Both the position numbers and the translations under genes were made by a program. Below are positions 8,596-16,636 of a stretch of DNA of 54,007 nucleotides, one piece after another (the stretch's first letter is position 1; every line of letters starts with the position of its first letter). Origin of the DNA: Anaerolineae bacterium (GTDB lineage Bacteria > Chloroflexota > Anaerolineae > Aggregatilineales > Phototrophicaceae). Location of the stretch: positions 1 to 54,007 of the forward strand of contig JAJEBE010000016.1 in the NCBI GenBank assembly GCA_022822545.1, written 5' to 3'. Under the pieces are notes generated by a model. That model was not told the DNA's origin. It worked only from the letters and a program-made list of their open reading frames with translations, and ran no database searches.

Positions 8596-10840
8596 AGCCA
8601 TCGGCGTCGGCGAGGATTTTTTTCGGGCCGTGTTCTTCAAACAACACGCTCACAATACCGCCGCCCTCCACGCCGATGACCCGGCCCACCCCAAACTGTT
8701 CATGGGATACCGGCGCGCCGACCTTGAAGCCGGGGGACTTGGGGAGGCCGGGGAAGGGGATGATTTTCTTGCGCAGAGCTTCGTTGGGCGTGGATACAGC
8801 GCCGCTCTGCAGGTCGCGCTGGAGGCGGCTGAGCGGCCCGGGCGATCTATCCCAGGTTGTCTGGGATTCGAGGCTTTGGGCGCCGCGCAGGGTCGCCAGG
8901 GTGGTGGGGGCGCCATCGAGGAGATGCACGGGAAGGTCAGCGAGAAACTCGGAGGGGGCGGCCAGACCGCCGGTTCCGCTATAGAGGGCGCGGCGGAAGG
9001 CGTAGCTCAGGAAGAGCGATCGTTTGGCGCGGGTGACGCCGACGTAGAAGAGACGGCGTTCTTCTTCGATGCCGCCGACTTCTTCGAAGGAACGGAAGTG
9101 CGGCAGGATGCCGGCTTCAAGACCGGTGAGGAAGACGACCGGAAATTCCAGGCCTTTGGCGGCGTGCAGGGTCATGAGCGTCACCGCGTCGTTGTCATCT
9201 TTCAGGCTATCGACATCGGCCACTAATGATTGCTCGGCGAGGAATTCGTGCAGCGGCTGCTCGTATTCCATGGCGTAGGCCAGCAATCCGCGCAGTTCTT
9301 GCACGTTGTCGGCGCGTTCGGCCGCTTCTTCGGGCATCTTGCTAATGTCCTCGAGATAAAGGTAGTAGCGGGTTTCGGCGGTGATTCTGTCGAACATTTT
9401 CAGCAGGTCGCCGACTTTCGCCATTTCCTGCCAGCTTGAGAGCATGGCGGCGAAGGCGGCGAATTTCTTCCTGGCGGCGGCGGCGAGAGGAGAGGGGTCA
9501 TCGTAGTAGATGCGGTTCAGCGCCTCGCCGATGCTCAAATTTTCGGCCGCCACCCAATTCGTGAAGGCGGCGAGGGACTTCACCCCGATGCCGCGGGCGG
9601 GCACATTAACGACGCGCTCGAAGCTGACGCGGTCATCGGGATTATGGACAAGGCGCAGGTAGGCCAGCAGGTCTTTGACTTCGCGGCGTTTGTAGAAGCC
9701 GACCCCGCCGACCAGCATATAGGGCACAGCGGCGTTGATAAAGGCTTGCTCCATGGCGCGGGATTGGGCGTTGGTGCGATACATGACGGCGAAGTCCTTG
9801 TAGTCCAGACCGTCTTGCAGGCGCAATTGCTGGATGCGCTCGAGCACGTTTTCGGCTTCGTAGCGTTCGTCGAAGGCTTCAAATACATTGGCTCTTTCGC
9901 CGCGGCCTTGATCGGTATGCAGAGCTTTGGGCGTGCGCTGACGGTTGCGATCGATGACGGCGCGGGCGATATCAAGGATGTTCTGCGTGCTGCGGTAATT
10001 CTGTTCCAGCAAGAAAACCGAGGCGTCAGCGTAGCTGTCTTGAAAGCGCAGGACGTTGCGGAAATCGGCGCCGCGAAAAGCGTAAATCGCCTGGTCTTCA
10101 TCGCCGACCACAAAGACATTGTTCTGCGGCGCAGCCAGCAGCTTGACTAGCTCGTACTGCACATGATTGGTGTCTTGAAACTCGTCCACGAGGATGTAGT
10201 TAAAGCGGTTTTGATAGCGCGCGCGCAGGTGATCATTGTCGCGCAGCAGCAGGACCATATTCAGCAGCAGGTCGTCGAAATCCATGGCGTTGGCGGCGCG
10301 CAGCGCGCCTTGATAGCCGGTGTAGACTTGCTTGACGATCTCGCCGAAGTAATCGAGGGAGCGGAACCGCGCGGGCAGAATCATGTCGTTTTTGGCGCCG
10401 GAAATCTTGGCCAGGATGGCGCGCGGATTAAAGCGTTTGGGGTCCATGCCGAGTTGCTTGACGACCTGCTTGACCAGCGCTGCCTGGTCATCGCTGTCGT
10501 AGATCACGTAATCGGGGCGGTAGCCGGCGCTTTCGGCTTCATAACGCAGGAAGCGGGCGCAGGTGGCATGGAAGGTGCCGAGCTGCATGCCGCGCAGTGG
10601 CTTGCCGAGGAGCGATTCGACGCGCGCGCGCATTTCGCCGGCGGCTTTGTTGGTGAAGGTGACGGCCATGATGCGGTGATGCGGGACGCGACGTTCGTGG
10701 ATGAGCCAGGCGATGCGGCGGGTGAGCACGCTGGTCTTGCCACTGCCGGGACCAGCCAACACCAGCACGGGTCCATCGCCGGCAGCGATGGCGGCGGCTT
10801 GCTGCTGGTTCATGCCTTGGAGGAGAGGATGATCTCGCAT
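8576..10840 (-). CDS. pcrA: ATP-dependent DNA helicase, PcrA/UvrD type
   Basis: A superfamily 1A 3'-5' helicase of 754 residues for repair and replication-fork maintenance. Motif I is AGPGSGKT (about residues 29-36) after the NQQQAAAI Q-motif. Motif II is VDEFQDTN, motif III is VVGDEDQAIYAFRGA and motif IV is LEQNYRS. Motif V is TLHAAKGLEFPVVFL and motif VI is EERRLFYVGVTRAK. The C-terminus has the VSHEQFGVGRVIGVEG module that in PcrA/UvrD contacts RNA polymerase. AGGAG lies about 10 bases before the ATG. It is convergent with the CaiB-family gene. Confidence 0.95.
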   Translation of the reverse strand: MRDHPLLQGMNQQQAAAIAAGDGPVLVLAGPGSGKTSVLTRRIAWLIHERRVPHHRIMAVTFTNKAAGEMRARVESLLGKPLRGMQLGTFHATCARFLRYEAESAGYRPDYVIYDSDDQAALVKQVVKQLGMDPKRFNPRAILAKISGAKNDMILPARFRSLDYFGEIVKQVYTGYQGALRAANAMDFDDLLLNMVLLLRDNDHLRARYQNRFNYILVDEFQDTNHVQYELVKLLAAPQNNVFVVGDEDQAIYAFRGADFRNVLRFQDSYADASVFLLEQNYRSTQNILDIARAVIDRNRQRTPKALHTDQGRGERANVFEAFDERYEAENVLERIQQLRLQDGLDYKDFAVMYRTNAQSRAMEQAFINAAVPYMLVGGVGFYKRREVKDLLAYLRLVHNPDDRVSFERVVNVPARGIGVKSLAAFTNWVAAENLSIGEALNRIYYDDPSPLAAAARKKFAAFAAMLSSWQEMAKVGDLLKMFDRITAETRYYLYLEDISKMPEEAAERADNVQELRGLLAYAMEYEQPLHEFLAEQSLVADVDSLKDDNDAVTLMTLHAAKGLEFPVVFLTGLEAGILPHFRSFEEVGGIEEERRLFYVGVTRAKRSLFLSYAFRRALYSGTGGLAAPSEFLADLPVHLLDGAPTTLATLRGAQSLESQTTWDRSPGPLSRLQRDLQSGAVSTPNEALRKKIIPFPGLPKSPGFKVGAPVSHEQFGVGRVIGVEGGGIVSVLFEEHGPKKILADADGFKALDE

Positions 10841-11037
10841 TGAGTGTGGCTCCTGTACACGCGGTCACCTTATTGTATCAGAATAAATGAGCTAAAGGGC
10901 TTGGTATTCCGGGCAGGGCAATCGTTTCAAAATTGAAACTCACGGCGGCGAGAAAACCAAACAAAATTTACCCGCAGGGAGTACAGAAGTCATCCCAAGA
11001 GATTAATGAGAATTGGATAGTAAAGCAATCGGGTTTC

Positions 11038-11062
11038 GGGCGATATGGTATGTCGCCTCTAC
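11038..11062. repeat. REP-like palindrome, single right-hand copy
   Basis: GGGCGATATG...TATGTCGCC followed by TCTAC, a slightly decayed copy of the dispersed palindrome. It lies beyond the PBP stop codon. The rest of the 236-base gap to the helicase start holds only a weak TACAAT-like box reading leftwards. Confidence 0.6.
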
Positions 11063-11076
11063 GTGCGGGCGCGTAT

Positions 11077-14000
11077 TTAGCCACTGGTTGGCGTGGGGAT
11101 GATGATTTCTTCGACGGTGGGGCCGAAGACGGGTTCGGCGGGCTGGGGCTCGGCGATGGTGTTATCGATGCTGATGTTCAGGTCGAAGTTGATGGCGCCG
11201 CCGTGGAGCGATTTGGCGGCGAGGCGCAGGGTGTAGTCGCCGTCAGGGACCTGGGCGGCGCGGGTGTCCCACAGGGCGAGGGGCGAGCCGTATTGCGGCA
11301 TTTGCACCAGGGAGGCGCTTATCGGGAAGAAGGTCTCGGGGTTGCCGGCGCTGGCGTAGAGCAGCTCGAAGCGGTCGAAATCGGGCGCTTGGACTTGTCC
11401 GCGAATCTCGATGGCGCCGTGCAGGACTTGCCCGGCGTTGAGGTTGCTGATGTTGATGAGCGGCAACTGTTGGCCTTGGGCGCAAGCCTCTTGCGGCGGG
11501 GGGCGCAAGGGCAATTCGAGGCCGAGGCCGGCGGCATAATCTTTGCCGTCGTCGCTGTTGTTCAGCCAATCCAGGGCGGCGGCATCGCCGATGGCGGCGA
11601 AGTTCCGCTCGACGGCGTGATTGGGGCAGAACTCATTGGCGCGCAGCAGGGACCAACTATCAACCGTGACGCGCTGGAGGAATCCCTCTTCCGCCGGCGG
11701 CGGGTATTGCTCATGCAGGAACAAGTCGGTTGCGGGATCGGGGCAAGCCGTGTAGGAGAGCGTGCCGGTGACGCGGCAGATTTCGCGGGCGACCACCGCG
11801 CCAGGATTTTCGAAGGGCAGGGCCGGATACCAGTTTGTCGCGGCGGACATCACCGCGTTCCAGACGGGGGCCGCGCTGCGAGCGCCGCTGGTGTTGTAGG
11901 TAGGATTGTTATCGGATGTGCCCAGCCAGACGCCGACGACGGCGTTCCGCGTGAAGCCCATGGTCCAGAGGTCGCGGGCGCCGTTGGTGGTGCCGGTTTT
12001 GGCGGCGACGGTGTTGCCCGTCGGGATGCCGAGATTCGTCAGGGTCATGTTTGAGTTGAGGTTAAAGCTGGGGCTGCGGGCGCGGTCATCGCTGAGGATG
12101 TTCGCCATCAGGTAAGCGAGCGCGGGCGATATGACTTGTTCGGATTGCGGGCGTTGGCGGGGGATTTCAACCGGCTCGCCGTCGATCGATTCCGTGATGC
12201 GTTCGATGGCGTAGAGGGGAGCGCGTCGGCCGCCATTGGCGAAGACGCCGTAAGCGACCATGAGATCGAAGAGCGTGACCTCGTTAGCGCCGAGGGCGCT
12301 GGAGAGCGAGACAAGGGAGTCTTCGGGGAATTGCAGGCCGACGGCGTCAGCCATATTGGCGAAGCGCCCCAGCCCAACGTGGTCGCGGAAGACGCGCACA
12401 GTCGGGACGTTGTAGCTATTTTGCAGGGCGTAGCGCAGGGGCACGGCGCCATGAAACTTGCGGTCGATATTTTGCGGTTCGTAGATGCCGCCGGCGCCGA
12501 GGTCTTCGACCAAGGGGACATCCCAGATGATGCTGGCGGGCGTGAGGTAACTGCCGTTGTTGTCCTGGAGGGCGGCCGCGTAGACGAAGGGTTTGATGGC
12601 TGAGCCGGGCTGTTGATAGGTGAGCGCGTTATTGACCTGGCCGGCGAAGGCGTCGTTGAAATCGTGCCCCCCCACCATGGCCCGGATAGCGCCGGTGTGC
12701 GGGTCGGTCACCATGACCGCGCCGGTGTTGACGCCGGTGGCCCCGGCCCGCAGCGCGCGGACCTGATTGCTCAGGGCGGCTTGAGCGGCGTCTTGCAGAG
12801 CCGGATTCAGCGTGGTGTGGATGTTCAGCCCGCGGGTGAAAAGGGCTTCTTCGCCCAATTCGGCTTCGACCAGGGCGCGCACATAATCCACAAAATGGGG
12901 ATAGCGCGTCTGGATATCGGCGGGCTGGAAGCTGGTGGTTTCGATCTCGGCAATTTGGAGGATGGCCAAGCCGCCGATGATGCGGCCGCTGTCGTCGGCG
13001 CGGACGAGGATTTCGGTCCCGCCGGCAAAATCCGCCTCAGCGCCATCGACTATGCAGAAGGGGCCGCGATCGGGCCAATCGCCATGCTGGAAATGCAGGC
13101 AGCCGATTTCGATCATCTTGCTCATAGTGGAGCGCATGCCGGCGACGGCGAGGGCGCGGTTGGTCACGGGATCGTGCTGCAGGGGAGAGGGCACGATGCT
13201 GGCCAGCAGGGCCGCCTGGGCGAAGTTCAACTGGTCGGCGCTGATGCCGAAATAGAAGTTGGCGGCCGCCTCTACGCCATAACTTTGATTGCCGAAGAAG
13301 ATCTCGTTGAGATAAAGCTCGAGGATAAATTCTTTGTCGTAACGATTGGCGATTTCGAGGGCGACCAGGATTTCCTTGATCTTGCGCTCGACGGTGACAT
13401 CACGGTCTTGGAGGACGAGATTGCGGGCGATCTGCTGGGTGATGGTGCTGGCGCCGGATTCGATGCCGCCGCCGCTGACGTTCTGCATGAAGGCGCGGGC
13501 GATGGCGATGGGATCAAAGCCGGGATCATCGAAGAAACGCTCGTTCTCTTGCGAAACGATCGCGTGAATCATATAGGGGCTGATCTCGGCCAGCGCGACC
13601 GAGGTGCGGGCGCCGCTTTCCTGGCTGTTGATGGCGGCGAGCAGGTCGCCATCGGCAGCGAAGATACGCGCGGTTTGGTAGGCCGGGCTGTAGTCGGCCA
13701 GCGCGGCGATGCCCTCGGCGAAGGGCTCGATCTGGTCGCGATACCACATCATGATGACGCCGGCGGATACGATCCCGGCGATCAGCAGCAGGATCAGCAA
13801 GCCGGCGAAGATCGTGGCGGCCAAGCGCAGGCGGCGGCTGCGGCGGTCGTCGAGCAATCCCTGGACGATGGGAGAGGGTTGCAAATCGAAGCCAGTGTCG
13901 ATGGCGCGGGGGATGACGCTATCCGAGGCAGGGTAAAGCGACGCCGCCATAGTCGCTTCGTCCTGGGCGTCGGCGGAAAGAGTCGGCTGTTGGCCGGGCA

Positions 14001-14634
14001 ATTCCTCGGCGAAGGCGGCCGAGCCGGGCAGGGTGTAAAGCTCGTCTTTGGTGGGCGGCACCACGCCGATTTTGACGCCGCGCTCGTCGTAGATGGGGTC
14101 GCCGGCCCTTGGTTCGCCGTAGCTCGCCGGCAAGTCGTAGCCTGTGCCGGGCTGGGTGAGGGTGGCATCGGGATCGATTTGATCGCGCCGGGCGCGCTCG
14201 AGTTCTTTCAGGGCGGCGGGATAGTCCGTTTCCCATTGATTGCTGACCGGGTTGTGTCGATACCATTCTTCGTTCTCGGCATCGATCATCCACCAGTGGC
14301 CACGCTCGTCTTGCACCATGGCATCGTAGAGCAGGCGCTGGTAATCCTCAAATTTGATCTCTTCTTTATTGAGCAGGTCGGCGAGGGTGGCGGCTTGATT
14401 CTGCATATCGAGGAAGCGTCGCGCCTCCGCGCTGATTTCGGGCTCGGCCGGCGGGGGCGCTTGTGGCGGATCATCTTCGGGGCGGGCGAATTGTTTGATT
14501 TCGGCGGCGCTGGGAGCCTGGTCGAAATCTTCGGGGGGCGGCAGGTCGTCGGCGGAGGCGTTGTTGAGCAGCGCGCCCATCATTTCTTCGGGGGACTTGG
14601 GTTTATCGTCCGCGGGCGGTTTGTCGTCGGGCAT
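11077..14634 (-). CDS. Class A penicillin-binding protein (PBP1A-like) with long cytoplasmic extension
   Basis: A bifunctional peptidoglycan glycosyltransferase/transpeptidase of 1185 residues, much longer than typical PBP1a. Residues 1-270 are an acidic, Pro-rich cytoplasmic part with a Trp-rich module (GHWWMIDAENEEWYRHNP, about 112-129). One membrane helix follows at about 272-297. The GT51 domain begins at about 315. Its catalytic Glu would be Glu363 in SQENERFFDDPG, where the usual E-D is E-N and the usual His is Asp. GASTITQQ and EILELYLN-like motifs are intact. The transpeptidase has Ser678-x-x-Lys681 (GSAIK), Ser740-Tyr-Asn and Lys879-Thr-Gly-Thr. An Ig-like C-terminal domain closes the protein. 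Confidence 0.94.
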   Translation of the reverse strand: MPDDKPPADDKPKSPEEMMGALLNNASADDLPPPEDFDQAPSAAEIKQFARPEDDPPQAPPPAEPEISAEARRFLDMQNQAATLADLLNKEEIKFEDYQRLLYDAMVQDERGHWWMIDAENEEWYRHNPVSNQWETDYPAALKELERARRDQIDPDATLTQPGTGYDLPASYGEPRAGDPIYDERGVKIGVVPPTKDELYTLPGSAAFAEELPGQQPTLSADAQDEATMAASLYPASDSVIPRAIDTGFDLQPSPIVQGLLDDRRSRRLRLAATIFAGLLILLLIAGIVSAGVIMMWYRDQIEPFAEGIAALADYSPAYQTARIFAADGDLLAAINSQESGARTSVALAEISPYMIHAIVSQENERFFDDPGFDPIAIARAFMQNVSGGGIESGASTITQQIARNLVLQDRDVTVERKIKEILVALEIANRYDKEFILELYLNEIFFGNQSYGVEAAANFYFGISADQLNFAQAALLASIVPSPLQHDPVTNRALAVAGMRSTMSKMIEIGCLHFQHGDWPDRGPFCIVDGAEADFAGGTEILVRADDSGRIIGGLAILQIAEIETTSFQPADIQTRYPHFVDYVRALVEAELGEEALFTRGLNIHTTLNPALQDAAQAALSNQVRALRAGATGVNTGAVMVTDPHTGAIRAMVGGHDFNDAFAGQVNNALTYQQPGSAIKPFVYAAALQDNNGSYLTPASIIWDVPLVEDLGAGGIYEPQNIDRKFHGAVPLRYALQNSYNVPTVRVFRDHVGLGRFANMADAVGLQFPEDSLVSLSSALGANEVTLFDLMVAYGVFANGGRRAPLYAIERITESIDGEPVEIPRQRPQSEQVISPALAYLMANILSDDRARSPSFNLNSNMTLTNLGIPTGNTVAAKTGTTNGARDLWTMGFTRNAVVGVWLGTSDNNPTYNTSGARSAAPVWNAVMSAATNWYPALPFENPGAVVAREICRVTGTLSYTACPDPATDLFLHEQYPPPAEEGFLQRVTVDSWSLLRANEFCPNHAVERNFAAIGDAAALDWLNNSDDGKDYAAGLGLELPLRPPPQEACAQGQQLPLINISNLNAGQVLHGAIEIRGQVQAPDFDRFELLYASAGNPETFFPISASLVQMPQYGSPLALWDTRAAQVPDGDYTLRLAAKSLHGGAINFDLNISIDNTIAEPQPAEPVFGPTVEEIIIPTPTSG

Positions 14635-14704
14635 GGATCGAGTCCCGTTTCAGGCGGGGGTTGGCGTTGAGGGTATTATAGTGGAAGGCGGGAATTGGGG
14701 GAAA

Positions 14705-15022
14705 TTAAGCCACGGCGGCGTCTTCTTCTTCGATCAGGTCGTGGGGGTGGGTGGCGAAGTAGCGTTGCAGGTAGGGGTTGCCGATGACGGCCATATCGGC
14801 GACGACTTTTTCGCGGCGTATGGTGAAGTGGTAGATTTCGATGCAGCGCATGCCAGCGAACCAATGCCGTCTGAGCGTCACCTTGCGGTCAATGGTCCAA
14901 CCGCGGGCGATGGCGGTCAGGAGGTTATCGCCGCCGGCATAGCGCTCGGAAGAATAGCTCCAATGCTGCGAGGTGATATCCTGATATTGTACGTGGGGAT
15001 CTTGCTGACTCTGCTCGGTCAT
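14705..15022 (-). CDS. Small hypothetical protein, tandem paralogue A
   Basis: A protein of about 105 residues, starting at ATG 15022. I do not recognise the family. It matches the next gene throughout: an aromatic N-terminus (SQHWSYSSERYAGGDNLL), a basic RGW...RRHW centre, and the shared tail GNPYLQRYFATHPH...IEE. There is no signal peptide or membrane helix. The two paralogues face the same way, with a 99-base gap. Translation from further upstream is possible but would add a sequence not shared with the paralogue. Confidence 0.65.
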   Translation of the reverse strand: MTEQSQQDPHVQYQDITSQHWSYSSERYAGGDNLLTAIARGWTIDRKVTLRRHWFAGMRCIEIYHFTIRREKVVADMAVIGNPYLQRYFATHPHDLIEEEDAAVA

Positions 15023-15121
15023 GCCTTGGGCCGCTCCTGACGTGGATACAGCGGGATTATAGGCGTATTGAAAGCATGTGACAAGGCAGCCCAAGCGACG
15101 TTAAGCGATGTTAATGGAGAT

Positions 15122-15451
15122 TTACTCGGCGATAACCGCGGCTTGAGAGGTCGCCTCATAGATGACGCGGATGCCATGTTCTACGATGTAGCGCTCGATA
15201 TAGGGATTGCCCAGCACCGGCATGAGCATGAGTTGGCTGCCGCGCATCAGAGTGAATTCGTAGATCGTGCTTGGGCGGCTGCCGCTATGCCATATCCGGC
15301 GGGCGCTGACGCGGGGCAGAGCCAGATTCCAGCCGGCGCGCAGAACGGTTATGAGTTGGCTGGCAGCGGCGTAATCTTCCGAGTCCGAACTCCAATACTG
15401 GTCACGCTCGGTATATTTTTCGTGCGTATAATTGTTGTGATTCCAGTCCAT
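15122..15451 (-). CDS. Small hypothetical protein, tandem paralogue B
   Basis: A 109-residue paralogue of the following gene. It has the same order of motifs: YTERDQYWSSDSEDYAAASQ, then RAGWNLALPRVSARRIWHSG, then VLGNPYIERYIVEHGIRVIYE. The ATG at 15451 has GGAGG about 8 bases upstream, better than a GTG five codons earlier. It is probably the first gene of the pair. The function is unknown; the compact alpha+beta appearance and strongly conserved aromatic residues suggest a small ligand- or protein-binding domain. Confidence 0.65.
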   Translation of the reverse strand: MDWNHNNYTHEKYTERDQYWSSDSEDYAAASQLITVLRAGWNLALPRVSARRIWHSGSRPSTIYEFTLMRGSQLMLMPVLGNPYIERYIVEHGIRVIYEATSQAAVIAE

Positions 15452-15561
15452 GTGACCTGCCTCCACCTATAATCCGCGCCGCGAGCGCAGAGATAGTCGA
15501 TGCAAGTTTGCGGCTTATGCCACCGCCCCGCCTAGCTTGAAGGTCCCTGGTAATATGCACT

Positions 15562-15589
15562 TTGTCACTTTGCCTAATTTCATTATATG
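15562..15589 (+). promoter_or_regulatory. Possible promoter for the glycosyltransferase gene
   Basis: TTGTCA (15562-15567) and TATATG (15584-15589) are separated by 16 bases in an AT-rich stretch. Nothing else is seen in the gap 15452-15768. Confidence 0.4.
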
Positions 15590-15768
15590 TGAATTCGCGC
15601 GTCGCATGATAGAGCCAGCCTTAAATCGCCTTAATGCAATCTGGCGGGATTAATTAATTCCTTGTAAAAAAAGAGAGCTTGAAGCGCAGCCGGGGCGCAG
15701 GCCGCCAGCCGCATCTTTCCACTTGCGCCCTCATCCATTACTATCGCCGGAAAGGAGCTCAGCGAAGC

Positions 15769-16491
15769 TTGAAACATATCCTGGTCATCCTGCCCGCTTA
15801 TAACGAAGGACTTAATATCGCCCGAACGGTGCGGGATATCCGCGCCCAATTGCCCCGGGTTGATGTCCTCGTCGTGAACGACGGCTCCATGGACGATACC
15901 GCTGCCGAAGCGCGGGCCGCCGGCGCTCGCCTGCTTGAATTGCCATTCAACGTCGGCATCGGCGCGGCTGTGCAAGCCGGCTTCCAATATGCCGCCGCCA
16001 AGGATTACCATATCGTGCTGCGCAACGATGGCGATGGCCAGCATGCGCCTGAGAACAACCTCGAACTGCTGGACCGCCTGGAAGCTCACGCTGTCGATGT
16101 GGTCATCGGCTCGCGTTTTATCAGCGCCCGCGGCGATTACGGCACGCCCCGGCTGCGGCGGCTGGGCAGCGGCATCCTGGCGCGTCTGCTATCCGCCATC
16201 ATCGGCCAGCGCGTCACGGATCCGACCTCCGGCTGCTCCGCCTACAACCGCAAAGCCATACAACTGCTCGCCCGCTCCTACCCCCACGACTACCCCGAGC
16301 CGGAAGCCATCGTCATTCTGCATCGGGGCGGCTTGCGGCAGATGGAAGTTCCCGTCAAGATGATCCCCCGCCGGCACGGGCAATCCTCTATCACGCCTGT
16401 CCGCTCAGTCTATTATATGATCAAAGTCATCCTGGCGATTTTGATCAATCTGCTGCGGCGCAAACCGCAGGCCCAGCCCGCCAGGGACTGA
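15769..16491 (+). CDS. Family 2 glycosyltransferase (dolichol-phosphate mannosyltransferase-like)
   Basis: A GT-A fold enzyme of about 240 residues that should move a sugar from a nucleotide or lipid donor. It starts with ILVILPAYNEGLNIARTVRDI and has the donor-site VVNDGSMDDT. The metal-binding acidic cluster is in RNDGDGQHAPE and the acceptor-side region is TDPTSGCSAYNRKA. The C-terminus (YYMIKVILAILINLLRRK) looks like a membrane-associating amphipathic or single helix rather than a multi-pass domain. The start is taken as TTG 15769, with AGGAG 11 bases upstream and the fold beginning directly after. An in-frame ATG at 15679 would add an unrelated basic leader. The acceptor is unknown. Confidence 0.85.
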   Translation: MKHILVILPAYNEGLNIARTVRDIRAQLPRVDVLVVNDGSMDDTAAEARAAGARLLELPFNVGIGAAVQAGFQYAAAKDYHIVLRNDGDGQHAPENNLELLDRLEAHAVDVVIGSRFISARGDYGTPRLRRLGSGILARLLSAIIGQRVTDPTSGCSAYNRKAIQLLARSYPHDYPEPEAIVILHRGGLRQMEVPVKMIPRRHGQSSITPVRSVYYMIKVILAILINLLRRKPQAQPARD

Positions 16492-16552
16492 GCCGCGTCC
16501 GACCCGCGACGCCACTTCAAACGCACGCCAATTAATTAAACTCAGATTAGAT

Positions 16553-16582
16553 TTGTAAATCTCCGCCTTCGACGGGTATAAT
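16553..16582 (+). promoter_or_regulatory. Promoter of the first SBP_5 gene
   Basis: TTGTAA (16553-16558) and a perfect TATAAT (16577-16582) are separated by 18 bases. The string GGTATAATCGC recurs at the promoter of the paralogous gene at 22254, which points to shared control or common descent of the promoter. Confidence 0.65.
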
Positions 16583-16636
16583 CGCCCTGCGAATTCGACT
16601 ATTCGCCTTTGATTCTTTAATCAGTGAGGGAACATT

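Noticed and set aside
12613..14670. 685-codon open frame on the plus strand opposite the PBP gene
   Set aside because: It mirrors a GC-rich gene with full PBP motifs; its translation is Gly/Ala/Asp-rich with no domain. It is a shadow frame.
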